Of a DNA stretch of 64,000 nucleotides, positions 17,205 through 25,232 are shown in pieces. This DNA comes from Gordonia bronchialis DSM 43247. GTDB lineage: Bacteria; Actinomycetota; Actinomycetes; Mycobacteriales; Mycobacteriaceae. The stretch is from assembly GCF_000024785.1 (NCBI RefSeq), contig NC_013441.1, forward strand, positions 3,100,001-3,164,000, written 5' to 3'. Each line of letters starts with the position of its first letter. Within the stretch, counting starts at the first letter, position 1. The notes under the pieces are model-generated. The model searched no databases, had not been told where the DNA came from, and saw nothing but the letters and a program-made list of their open reading frames with translations. The position numbers were made by a program, and so were the translations under genes.

Positions 17205-19316
17205 ATGTCCGAGAACTCTGCCGCCGATATCGTCGAAAGTGTGGGTGGCCCTGGCAATATCGTCAGCCTCACCCACTGCGCAACGCGATTACGCTTTCAG
17301 CTCCACGACGCGTCCCACGTAGATCAGGACGTCGTCGAATCCATTCCCGGTGTCCTCGGTGCGGTGCCGCAGCAGGGCAACCGCTATCAGGTGATCATCG
17401 GTGGCGGGGTGGAATCGGTGTACAACGAGATCGAGGCGCTGCCCCAGATGAAGGCCCGCGACTCGGCGGCCGCCATCAAGGCCGCGGAACGAGCCAAGGG
17501 CCCGCGCGGCAAATCGGCGTGGCTCGACTCGCTCTTCGAGTACCTGTCCGATTCGTTCCGGCCGATCCTCGGCGCCCTGCTCGGTGCGTCGTTGTTCATC
17601 ACGTTCATGTCGTTGATGAGCACGATCGGTGTCATCGACAACTGGGCCGATCCCCGGACCGAACTCTCGCCGTCGTGGCAGTTCGTCAACATGTGCTGGC
17701 AGTGCATCTTCGTCTTCCTGCCGTTGATGATCGCCTACAACGCGTCCAAGAAGCTCGACGCCGACCCGTGGGTCGGATTCGGCATCATGGCCGTGCTGAT
17801 GCTGCCGGCCTTCACCGCACTCGAAGACCAGGCAACCCACCACACGATCTTCGGATTCGACGTGAACACCATCCAGGTGTTCGGCCTACCGCTCACCGTG
17901 AACGACTACAGCTCACAGGTGTTCCCACCGCTGCTGATGGCCGCGGTGCTCGGCCCGCTGTACAAGCTGTTGAAGAAGTTGATCCCGCCGAACGTCCAGC
18001 TGATCTTCGTGCCGTTCCTCGCGATGCTGATCATGATCCCGTTGACGGCCTTCCTCATCGGCCCGATCGGTGTCTACGTGGGCGCCGGTCTCGGCGACAT
18101 CCTCAAGTCCATCAACGACTTCTCGCCGTTCATCTTCGCGATCGTGGTCCCGCTGGCCTATCCGTTCATGGTGCCCCTGGGTCTGCACTGGCCGATCAAC
18201 GCGATCATGCTGATCAACATCAAGGAGAACGGCTCGGACTTCATCCAGGGCCCGATGGGCGCATGGAACTTCGCCTGCTTCGGCGCCACGGCGGGCGTGC
18301 TCCTGCTGGCCTGGCGTCAGCGTGACCGTCAGATGCGCCAGACGGCATCGGGCGCACTCGCGGCGGGTCTACTCGGCGGCATCTCCGAGCCCTCCCTTTA
18401 CGGTATTCATCTGCGGTTCAAGCGGATCTATCCACGAATGCTCGTGGGCTGCTTCGTCGGCGGCCTCATCATCGGTATCGGCGGCGGTGTCACCACCAAC
18501 GCGTTCGTGTTCACCTCGCTGCTCACCATCCCCGCCTTCGACAACGTCATCCTGTACACGGTGGCGGTGGCCGCGGCGTTCTTCACCGCAATGGTGCTCG
18601 TGGTGCTCTCCGGCTTCCGAACGCCCGAGCAGCAAGCCGAATTCGAAGCCATTCGCGACGCCGAGGAAGCCGAGAGAGCCGCGGAGAAGGCGGGTGGCCC
18701 TGCACCGGATCCGGATGGGGGCGGCGCCGCACTCGGAACGGGGGCGGTTGCCGGTGCAGGTGCCGCGACCGCAGTCATCGAGAAGACCGGTACCGCAACG
18801 CAGGTGGAATCCGACACCGATCCCGACGCGACCAAGATCCATGGACCGGTCACCGAGATCGGCTCACCGCTCGACGGTGACGTGGTCCCGCTCAGCGACG
18901 TACCCGATCCCGTGTTCGCCAAGGGCACGATGGGTGGCGGAGCGGCCGTCCTGCCGTCCGGTGACACCGTGTACGCACCGGCCGATGGGATGGTCGTGGC
19001 CGCACAGCCGACCGGTCACGCCTTCGGGCTGGTGCTCGACGGTGGGATCGAATTGCTGATCCACGTCGGGATCGACACCGTCCAGATGAAGGGTGACGGC
19101 TTTGATGTGAAGGTGAAGGCCGGCCAGAAGGTCACCGCCGGAACACCTTTGGTCACCTTCGATCGGGCCAAGATCGAGGCGGCGGGCTACCCGATCATCA
19201 CCCCGGTGGTCGTCATGAACACCAAGAAGTTCGCGTCGGTTACCCAGATCAAGTCGGGCACCTCGTCGGTGGGAGATCCCATCATCGCCGTCGAAGCACC
19301 CGCGCCCAAACAATGA
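17205..19316 (+). CDS. PTS beta-glucoside-type transporter EIIBCA (fused)
   Basis: 703 residues with all three PTS domains in one chain. EIIB is at 1-85 with phosphocysteine Cys25 in THCATRLRF. EIIC (about 105-470) has many membrane helices and the GISEPSLYGIHLR sugar-site loop. An Ala/Gly/Glu-rich linker covers about 475-555. EIIA is at 560-700 with phosphohistidine His620 in IHVGIDTVQMKG. The order B-C-A is that of BglF/sucrose-trehalose class enzymes: uptake and phosphorylation of a beta-glucoside or similar sugar. AAAGGAG precedes the ATG at 17205. No glycosidase or antiterminator gene is adjacent, which is unusual, so the substrate stays open. Confidence 0.9.
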   Translation: MSENSAADIVESVGGPGNIVSLTHCATRLRFQLHDASHVDQDVVESIPGVLGAVPQQGNRYQVIIGGGVESVYNEIEALPQMKARDSAAAIKAAERAKGPRGKSAWLDSLFEYLSDSFRPILGALLGASLFITFMSLMSTIGVIDNWADPRTELSPSWQFVNMCWQCIFVFLPLMIAYNASKKLDADPWVGFGIMAVLMLPAFTALEDQATHHTIFGFDVNTIQVFGLPLTVNDYSSQVFPPLLMAAVLGPLYKLLKKLIPPNVQLIFVPFLAMLIMIPLTAFLIGPIGVYVGAGLGDILKSINDFSPFIFAIVVPLAYPFMVPLGLHWPINAIMLINIKENGSDFIQGPMGAWNFACFGATAGVLLLAWRQRDRQMRQTASGALAAGLLGGISEPSLYGIHLRFKRIYPRMLVGCFVGGLIIGIGGGVTTNAFVFTSLLTIPAFDNVILYTVAVAAAFFTAMVLVVLSGFRTPEQQAEFEAIRDAEEAERAAEKAGGPAPDPDGGGAALGTGAVAGAGAATAVIEKTGTATQVESDTDPDATKIHGPVTEIGSPLDGDVVPLSDVPDPVFAKGTMGGGAAVLPSGDTVYAPADGMVVAAQPTGHAFGLVLDGGIELLIHVGIDTVQMKGDGFDVKVKAGQKVTAGTPLVTFDRAKIEAAGYPIITPVVVMNTKKFASVTQIKSGTSSVGDPIIAVEAPAPKQ

Positions 19317-19361
19317 GTGGCGCCCGCGCCCAAACAATGAGCCGCGCGACCGAACAGTGAG
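19299..19361. repeat. Short tandem duplication across the PTS gene stop
   Basis: CCCGCGCCCAAACAATGAG at 19299-19317 recurs exactly at 19323-19341, with a degenerate third copy ending GAACAGTGAG at about 19343-19361. The unit contains the stop codon, so the duplication leaves the protein unchanged. Confidence 0.6.
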
Positions 19362-19366
19362 GTGAC

Positions 19367-19774
19367 TCAACCCACCCGACCGTCGAGGTAGTACCACCGC
19401 CCGGACACCCGCTCGAACCGGCTGCGTTCGTGCAGGGTGCCCGGACCGCTCGGCCCGCGGTGATAGGCGGTGAAGGTCACCTCGCCGGTGGAGTCGAAAG
19501 GCGTTCCGGCGCTCACGGATTCGATGTCGAGCCGATACCAGCGCAGGTCGTCGTCGAGTTCCAGCTCGGCCGGCCGCGTGTCCGGATGCCAGCTCGCCAG
19601 CAGATGAGTCCGATCCCCCACCGCGAACGCCGAGAATCTCGAACGCATCAGGGTCTCGGCCGTTGGCGCCGGCCGGCTGCCGTCGATCACCGGGCGGCAG
19701 CACTCGTCGAAGGTCAGTCCCGAACAGCACGGGCACCTGCGTGGAGCGGTCTCGGACGATGCGATCGGACTCAC
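19367..19774 (-). CDS. YchJ/UPF0225 family zinc-binding SEC-C-like protein
   Basis: 135 residues. The N-terminal CPCCSGLTFDECC is the SEC-C-like metal motif, and the following LMRSRFSAFAVGD then LLASWHPDTRP with the C-terminal FERVSGRWYYLDG are the YchJ (NTF2-like) core. The length is normal for the family. Its role is unknown; in other bacteria it is a small cytoplasmic metal-binding protein. It converges with the PTS gene, whose stop is only 50 bp away. Confidence 0.9.
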   Translation of the reverse strand: MSPIASSETAPRRCPCCSGLTFDECCRPVIDGSRPAPTAETLMRSRFSAFAVGDRTHLLASWHPDTRPAELELDDDLRWYRLDIESVSAGTPFDSTGEVTFTAYHRGPSGPGTLHERSRFERVSGRWYYLDGRVG

Positions 19775-19941
19775 GCCCGGATCCTATCGGCCGCGGCGGG
19801 GTGGTCGTCCCGGTCGGCCGGCAGAGGTCGTCAATCAACGGTCGGCCATTCGGCGACCTGGTAGACAGGACGCAGGGGTGGGGCCCGGGGGAACCGAACT
19901 GCAGAACCGGTGTGCGCACCGGCGACCGAGAGGAAGGACCC

Positions 19942-20163
19942 ATGGGAGACAACATCTACAAGGTGGTCGAGATCGTCGGATCGTCGACGACGAGCACCGA
20001 CGACGCCATTCGCAGCGCGATCTCACGTGCCGCCCAGACCGTCGATCATCTCGACTGGTTCGAGGTCACCGAGACCCGCGGCCACATCGAGAACGGACAG
20101 GTCGCGCATTTCCAGGTGACCCTGAAGGTGGGCTTCAAGCTGGACGCATCCGGCGAGTCGTGA
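19942..20163 (+). CDS. Dodecin, flavin-binding
   Basis: 73 residues; the start ATG follows AGGAAGGA. The sequence YKVVEIVGSSTTSTDDAIRS then HLDWFEVTETRGHI matches actinobacterial dodecin, a dodecameric flavin and CoA storage protein. Trp39 is at the position of the flavin-stacking tryptophan. The TGA overlaps the GTG of the following MBL-fold gene (GTGA), so both are made together. Confidence 0.93.
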   Translation: MGDNIYKVVEIVGSSTTSTDDAIRSAISRAAQTVDHLDWFEVTETRGHIENGQVAHFQVTLKVGFKLDASGES

Positions 20164-21077
20164 CAGCCGAGCGGCGCCGACCACCTGCCGGGTTCCGCGA
20201 GGAGATCTTCGGCGGTGTGTCGGTGCTGATGGCCGACAACGGTGGTGTCGTCCCCTACGGCAACTCGGTGGTTGTGCGTGGTTCGTCGGGAACTCTCGTC
20301 ATCGATCCCTCACTGGCGCTCGACCGGGACCCGGTCGGTGCCGATGCCGTCCTGGTCAGCCATGCGCACGAGGATCACATCGCCGGCCTCAAGCACTTCC
20401 GGGCTCCGACGTTCACGCACTCGCTCGATGTGGCCGCGGTCTCCTCGCTCGAGGTCATGCTCACCCAGTACGGCCTCGATCCCGCCGCGCGAGCCGACAT
20501 CGAGGCCTATCTGGCCGATCAGTTCGACCTCCCGCCGACCCGCGACGATGTGCGCGGCATCGGTGACGGCCATCGGTTCGATCTCGGCGACCGGATCGCC
20601 ACCGTCATCCATCTGCCCGGCCACACCCCGGGGCACAGCGGAGTTCTCGTGGAACCGGACGGATTCTTCTACGTCGCCGACATCGACCTGACCTCATTCG
20701 GGCCGATGTACGGCGATCTCGGGAGCAGCGTCGACGATTTCCTCACGTCGATCGCAATCGCCGACTCGGTGGACGCACGCTGGTTCGGAACCTTCCACCA
20801 GAAGGGCGTCATCGACGGCCGGCCCGACTTCCGGCGTCGGCTCGCCGCCTACCGCGAGAAGCTCCTCAGCCGCGAGGAACGTCTCATCGCGTTCCTCGAC
20901 GAGCCCCGCACCATCGCCGACATCGTGGCCCACCGCCTCGTCTACCGTCCGCACGTCGAGGCACCCTATGTGGGCGCCGTCGAACGCCGGACCGCAGAAC
21001 TGCACCTCGAGCGCCTGATGCGCGCCGACGCCGTCACCGAGATCGAGCCCGGTGTCTACCGGCAACGTGGCAATTGA
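20160..21077 (+). CDS. Metallo-beta-lactamase-fold hydrolase
   Basis: 305 residues from the GTG at 20160. The MBL metal motif HAHEDH is near residue 64, a second histidine is in LPGHTPGHSG near 155 and the aspartate in YVADIDL near 175. A helical C-terminal domain with a REERLIAFLDEPRTIADIV segment (about 245-265) resembles the winged-helix tail of LACTB2-type MBL proteins. It is likely a zinc or iron thioester/ester hydrolase; the substrate is unknown. The translational coupling to dodecin is the only context clue and may hint at a flavin or CoA link. Confidence 0.85.
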   Translation: MTAERRRPPAGFREEIFGGVSVLMADNGGVVPYGNSVVVRGSSGTLVIDPSLALDRDPVGADAVLVSHAHEDHIAGLKHFRAPTFTHSLDVAAVSSLEVMLTQYGLDPAARADIEAYLADQFDLPPTRDDVRGIGDGHRFDLGDRIATVIHLPGHTPGHSGVLVEPDGFFYVADIDLTSFGPMYGDLGSSVDDFLTSIAIADSVDARWFGTFHQKGVIDGRPDFRRRLAAYREKLLSREERLIAFLDEPRTIADIVAHRLVYRPHVEAPYVGAVERRTAELHLERLMRADAVTEIEPGVYRQRGN

Positions 21078-21136
21078 CTATCGGGCGACTCGCCCACGTT
21101 CCACTGATCGGACGCGGGAGCGTCACGGATCGATGC

Positions 21137-21274
21137 TCAGATGCCCGCAGCGCTGACGAGACGATCGGCCAGTCGCGGTGAGACCGTGGAAATCGCCCGC
21201 AGCACACCGGCGTACATCGGATAGAGCTCGACCGGCTTGGTCTCTATCGCTCGTTTTCCGATCTCGTTGAACAC
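21137..21274 (-). pseudogene. SDR C-terminal fragment
   Basis: The segment FNEIGKRAIETKPVELYP then MYAGVLRAISTVSPRLADRL looks like the last ~45 residues of a short-chain dehydrogenase acting on CoA or lipid substrates. The remainder of the gene is missing. It is fused in frame, through about 120 bp of unrelated, lower-GC DNA (about 21275-21396), to the enoyl-CoA hydratase remnant upstream, so the 120-residue open frame here is a chimera, not a real protein. Confidence 0.5.
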
Positions 21275-21396
21275 TGCATTCAGGCCACTGCGGTTGCTGG
21301 GCTTTGCGAGGTTTATTGGGACATCCTGCTGCGGTTCGTCCGGACAAATCTTGCATTTTCGGTGGGTTGACGACCTATTCCCGTGGGCCGATGCCG

Positions 21397-21776
21397 CTGC
21401 AATATCGCTGCCGCCGGCCACGGCGTAGCCATGGACTTTGGCGACGGTAGGTTTCGCCGAGCGCCATAGCGAGAAAAAGTGGTCGGTGTTGGCTTTCATG
21501 GCGCGGAAATCCTTGACGGGGTCTCACACCGCGCCTTGATGGTCCTCACCACCTTCGGCGTACAGCTTCAGGTCATACCCGGCGCAGAATGCGCGGCCTT
21601 CGCCTTGCACGACGATCACCCGTACGGCGTCGTCGGCGTTTGGTTGTAGCGACTGCGGCGCTGATCTCCTGTGCCATCTGTGCGGTGATCGCGTTGAGCC
21701 GGTCGGGACGATCGAGTGTGAGGTAGGCGCGATGGTCGCGCGCCTCGTAGCGGACGGTGCTGCCGGTGAACGTCAT
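21397..21776 (-). pseudogene. Enoyl-CoA hydratase remnant (truncated, stop and frameshift)
   Basis: ATG 21776 reads MTFTGSTVRYEARDHRAYLT then LDRPDRLNAITAQMAQEISA, a clear crotonase start. A frameshift follows at about 21655. In the new frame come VRVIVVQGEGRAFCAGYDLK, an in-frame TGA where a Trp codon is usual, then DPVKDFRAMKANTDHFFSLW and KPTVAKVHGYAVAGGSDIA. Homology ends there, at about one half of a normal crotonase. Three independent lesions mark this as a true pseudogene, probably decayed with the insertion sequences nearby. Confidence 0.75.
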
Positions 21777-21815
21777 TGTTCTGGTTCCTGGTCAGGTGGC
21801 GGGGTTTGGGCGGAA

Positions 21816-21841
21816 TGTGACAGTTCCTGTGGTTTGTCACA
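21816..21841. promoter_or_regulatory. Inverted repeat upstream of the crotonase remnant
   Basis: TGTGACA (21816-21822) and TGTCACA (21835-21841) are perfect 7-bp arms 12 bp apart, located 40 bp before the ATG of the crotonase remnant. Probable old operator; the regulator is unknown. Confidence 0.4.
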
Positions 21842-21913
21842 CCTGTTTGCGGGCGCCGGCATCCAGGCACGTCAGCTCGATGTCTGGATACCGGCGACCG
21901 TCGATGTAGGCGG

Positions 21914-22333
21914 TTAGCTCTTCTTGGCCAGGGCGACGAGATCGGCGTGACGGAAGATTTGGCCGCCCACGGACCAAGTGCCGTCGGTCTGTTCGTTGAT
22001 GAGCACCCACACTCGCAGCGCGTGTTCCGGTCCGAGACCGGCGGCGGCGAGAACCAGGCCAGTGACTTCCTTGGACAGCCCGGCTTTGCGTTCGTCGTTG
22101 AGCGCGAACTGGGGAACGGTCACATCGACCCGGAACCGGGGCTCGGTGTCGGCGGCGGTCACCTGGGCGCCTTCGGGGAGTTCGTGCAGGTAGGACCACC
22201 CGAGGGCCTTGAAGAAGTCGTTGTCGGGGGCGCCTTCCCACTTGAGCAGGGCGCGGGCTAGGTCCTGCTGGATGGTGGTGCGGCCTTGGTCGGTGAGGGC
22301 GCCGGCCGGGACGGTCAACTGAATTTGCGGCAT
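21914..22333 (-). CDS. Tautomerase superfamily protein, two-domain 4-OT-like
   Basis: 139 residues from ATG 22333. This start places proline directly after Met (MPQIQLTVPAG), the catalytic Pro1 of the tautomerase fold, and has AAAGGA upstream; a longer start at 22378 would bury that proline and run into the transposase gene. Two beta-alpha-beta halves are seen: 1-60 and FRVDVTVPQFALNDERKAGL to WSVGGQIF (about 75-135). The reaction is probably a keto-enol tautomerisation in aromatic catabolism. The IS630 end lies about 30 bp upstream of the start, so the native promoter has been displaced. Confidence 0.8.
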   Translation of the reverse strand: MPQIQLTVPAGALTDQGRTTIQQDLARALLKWEGAPDNDFFKALGWSYLHELPEGAQVTAADTEPRFRVDVTVPQFALNDERKAGLSKEVTGLVLAAAGLGPEHALRVWVLINEQTDGTWSVGGQIFRHADLVALAKKS

Positions 22334-22361
22334 TTCTTTCTTTTCCTTTGTTGTGGTGGTG

Positions 22362-23453
22362 CTAGTGTTCTGAGTCATTAATTCGTGTGCAGTAGTGGGC
22401 GATGGAGTCGAGGATCTGGTCAGCGGTCTTGACCCACACGTAGGGGCGGGGGTTGTCGTTCCAGGTCTCGATCCATGCTTTGATGTCGGCGTTGAGCGCT
22501 CTCACGGTGCGGTGGGTGGAGCGTTGGAGCTTCTTGGTGGTCAGTTCGGCGAACCAGCGTTCGACGAGGTTCATCCAGGATGAGCTCGTCGGGGTGAAGT
22601 GGACAACGAATCGTGGGTGCGAGGTCAGCCATCGTTTGACCGCGGGCGTCTTGTGGGTAGAGGCGTTGTCCATGACCAGGTGGACGTCGAGCTCGTCGGG
22701 CACCTCGGCGTCGATCCTGCGGAGGAATCCGATGAACTCCGTTGCGCGATGCCGTGAGTGAAGCGAACCGATGACTTTGCCCGACGCGATGTCCAACGCC
22801 GCGTACAGGCTGGAGGTGCCGTTGCGCACGTAGTCGTGGCTGGCCCGTTGCGGGGTGCCCGGGAGCATGGGAAAGATCGGCTGGGTGCGATCGAGCGCTT
22901 GGATCTGGGTCTTCTCGTCAACGCAGAGCACCAGGGCACGTTCGGGTGGGTTCATGTAGAGCCCGACGACGTCGCGGACCTTCTCGGTGAACATGGGATC
23001 TTTCGACAGCTTCCACGAATCCTGTTTGTGTGGAGCCAATCCGAACGCTCTCCATACACGCGAAACAGTTGACTGCGACATGTCGAGATGCTCAGCCATC
23101 GCCCGCGTCGACCAGTGTGTCGCATTCTTCGGAGTGGTCTCGAGAGTTGCGGTGATCAGGTCTTTGATCTGCTCGTCGCCGACGGTGCGAGGTCGCCCGG
23201 GCCGGGGTTCGTCGAGCAACCCCTCGCAGCGGTGCTCGACGAACCGGCCTCGCCATCGCCGCACGGTACTGCGATTGAGGCCGAGTCGTTGTGCCACTTC
23301 AGTATTCGACCCGCCATCAGCGGCAGCGAGAACGATTCGTGATCGCATCGCCAAACCCGAGGCCGTCGTTCGCCGACGCGCCCACCCTTCGAGCTCACGG
23401 CGCTCGTCATCAGTCAGAACAATATCCACTGCTCGCGGACCCCGGGTTGCCAT
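22362..23453 (-). CDS. IS630-family transposase
   Basis: 363 residues, full length. The N-terminal helix-turn-helix (SNTEVAQRLGLNRSTVRRWR, residues 49-68) binds the element ends. The DDE catalytic triad is visible as Asp179 in LCVDEKTQ, Asp262 in VMDNASTHK and Glu298 in WMNLVERWF. The reading frame is intact, but the ATG at 23453 lies only 3 bp from the CTAG where IS1380 has inserted, so its own promoter and ribosome site are lost; transcription could only come from IS1380 or beyond. Confidence 0.93.
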   Translation of the reverse strand: MATRGPRAVDIVLTDDERRELEGWARRRTTASGLAMRSRIVLAAADGGSNTEVAQRLGLNRSTVRRWRGRFVEHRCEGLLDEPRPGRPRTVGDEQIKDLITATLETTPKNATHWSTRAMAEHLDMSQSTVSRVWRAFGLAPHKQDSWKLSKDPMFTEKVRDVVGLYMNPPERALVLCVDEKTQIQALDRTQPIFPMLPGTPQRASHDYVRNGTSSLYAALDIASGKVIGSLHSRHRATEFIGFLRRIDAEVPDELDVHLVMDNASTHKTPAVKRWLTSHPRFVVHFTPTSSSWMNLVERWFAELTTKKLQRSTHRTVRALNADIKAWIETWNDNPRPYVWVKTADQILDSIAHYCTRINDSEH

Positions 23454-23456
23454 TCC
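22362..23456 (-). mobile_element. IS630-family element, outer end near 23456 not defined
   Basis: One end is at the TA of CTAG at 22362-22365, where the transposase stop codon is itself formed by the element end (ACTCAGAACACTAG read on the minus strand). IS630 elements target CTAG and duplicate TA, as known for the family. The other end should lie some distance before the transposase ATG, but the IS1380 element begins 4 bp past its target CTAG there and no matching inverted repeat is seen on either side. The IS630 copy is therefore probably truncated at its 5' side. Confidence 0.7.
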
Positions 23457-23460
23457 CTAG

Positions 23461-25137
23461 CCTCGGGCTTTCACGCTTTTTCGTGTCGTGAATGAAGAAT
23501 GGTGCCCTGACCTGGGATGATTGAACTTGCGAAGGTATCAATCGGACCAGATCGAGGAGCACCATTCAGGTGAGTAAGTCTACGTCGCCCTACCCCATGC
23601 TGTCTGCAGATGGCACCGGAACCGGGGTGGTGTCGCACGCCGGCGCCATGGTGGTCCTGCGGGCCGCGGAGAAAACGGGTCTGACCAGCCGATTGTCCGA
23701 AGCGTTGGTGCCGTGGCGTAAACCCCTTGCGACCCATGACCCGGGCAAGATCATCGCTGATCTGGCCGTGGCCGTCGTGATCGGTGGCGACTGTTTGGCT
23801 GACATCAACCAGTTGCGCGCCGACCCGGCGGTGTTCGGTCAGGTCGCCTCTGACCCCACGGTGTCACGACTGATCTCGACGTTGGCTGATGATGCGCCGG
23901 CGGCACTGTCGGCGATCACGACTGCCCGCGCTGGCGCGCGGGCAGCGTGCTGGTCGGCAGCCGGTACCGCTGCTCCCGATCATGACGTCGACGTCGATGA
24001 TCCGATGATCCTCGACCTCGACGCCACCTTGGTCACTGCGCATTCAGAGAAAGAGGATGCGGCACCAACCTACAAGCGGGGGTTCGGGTTTCACCCGTTG
24101 TGCGCGTTTGTCGATCACGGCAGCGAGGGCACCGGCGAACCCCTGGCGATCGAGTTGCGACCGGGTAATGCTGGTGCAAACACAGCTGCCGATCACATCG
24201 CGGTCACCGCCGCCGCACTCGAGCAGCTACCGCAGGTGCACGGGTATTGGGTCGGTAAGTCGGTGCTGGTGCGTACCGACTCAGCCGGCGGCACCCACGA
24301 CTTCCTCGACTACCTCACCCGCCGGCGCCTGGCCTACTCGGTGGGGTTCGGACTGACCGAGACGACCGCGGCCGCTATCGACCGCATCAGCCCCGAGGCG
24401 TGGACGCCGGCCTACGACGCTGACGGCGTGCAACGCGACGGGGCATGGGTGGCCGAGTTGACCGGGCTGATCGACCTGGCGGGCTGGCCTGCCGGGATGC
24501 GGGTGATCGTCCGCAAGGAGCGCCCGCATCCCGGTGCGCAGTTACGGTTCACCGACCACGATGGGTTGCGGCTCACCGCATTTGCCACCAACACCAGCCG
24601 TGGTCAACTCGCCACACTCGAGCTACGTCACCGGCGTCGGGCACGCTGCGAAGATCGTATCCGCACGGCCAAAGACTGTGGCCTGACGAACCTTCCGTTG
24701 CACGGATTCGACGCCAACCGCATCTGGTGTGCCATCGTGATGCTCGCCTGCGACTTGATCGCCTGGACCCAGATGCTCGCGTTCACCGATCACCCCGCCC
24801 GCCGGTGGGAACCCAAACGACTGCGCCATCGCCTGTTCGCGATCGCCGCCAAGATCACCCGCCACGCGCGGCGAACCCGGTTGAAACTCGCTGCCCACGC
24901 ACCCCACGTCGACCTCCTGCTCGACGGAATAGCCAGACTCGCAGCGCTTCCCGCGCCGGCCTGACCACCAGGCCCGATCCGATCATCGATCCAGAAAGGA
25001 TGCTTCACCTCGGGACCGTGAACCCCGACGCCCACCGACGCCTCGGGCAACACGCCACGGTCCACACCCGGAATTCAGTCCTCAGACCACTCATCCGGCC
25101 ACTCAACAAGGGACCGCCACCTCACGAAAGATTGAGG
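23461..25137 (+). mobile_element. IS1380-family insertion sequence, complete, with 4-bp target duplication
   Basis: 1677 bp. Left end CCTCGGGCTTTCACG (23461-23475) and the inverted right end CCTCAATCTTTCGTG (complement of 25137-25123) match at 10 of 15 positions. CTAG flanks the element on both sides (23457-23460 and 25138-25141), the 4-bp duplication expected for IS1380. The single transposase gene inside is intact, so this is a recent or at least unmutated insertion. Confidence 0.85.
23570..24964 (+). CDS. IS1380-family transposase
   Basis: 464 residues from the GTG at 23570, which follows GAGGAG. It is an IS4-clan DDE enzyme: LDLDATLVTAHSEKE near 148 carries the first Asp, VRTDSAGG near 243 the second, and the C-terminal RCEDRIRTAKDCGLTNLP near 360 the glutamate with the YREK-like region. 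LPLHGFDANRIWC is the usual IS1380 signature. Length and reading frame are complete. The element has no passenger genes. Confidence 0.92.
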   Translation: MSKSTSPYPMLSADGTGTGVVSHAGAMVVLRAAEKTGLTSRLSEALVPWRKPLATHDPGKIIADLAVAVVIGGDCLADINQLRADPAVFGQVASDPTVSRLISTLADDAPAALSAITTARAGARAACWSAAGTAAPDHDVDVDDPMILDLDATLVTAHSEKEDAAPTYKRGFGFHPLCAFVDHGSEGTGEPLAIELRPGNAGANTAADHIAVTAAALEQLPQVHGYWVGKSVLVRTDSAGGTHDFLDYLTRRRLAYSVGFGLTETTAAAIDRISPEAWTPAYDADGVQRDGAWVAELTGLIDLAGWPAGMRVIVRKERPHPGAQLRFTDHDGLRLTAFATNTSRGQLATLELRHRRRARCEDRIRTAKDCGLTNLPLHGFDANRIWCAIVMLACDLIAWTQMLAFTDHPARRWEPKRLRHRLFAIAAKITRHARRTRLKLAAHAPHVDLLLDGIARLAALPAPA

Positions 25138-25232
25138 CTAGAGTCTCTCCCGAGAAATCGACGGTGCGCCCGACCGTTCTTGCGCTTTCTCGCCCCGGAC
25201 CGTAGCGCTCGTCGGAGAGCAACCCCCTCGGT

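Noticed and set aside
21082..21096. Small hairpin GGGCG-ACT-CGCCC after the MBL gene
   Set aside because: Only a 5-bp stem with no U-tract; too weak to call a terminator.
21837..21913. Protein-like tail AYIDGRRYPDIELTCLDAGA in a third frame after the tautomerase
   Set aside because: It looks gene-like but has no start or upstream homologous part, because upstream it is a shadow of the tautomerase gene. It may be a remnant; not supportable.
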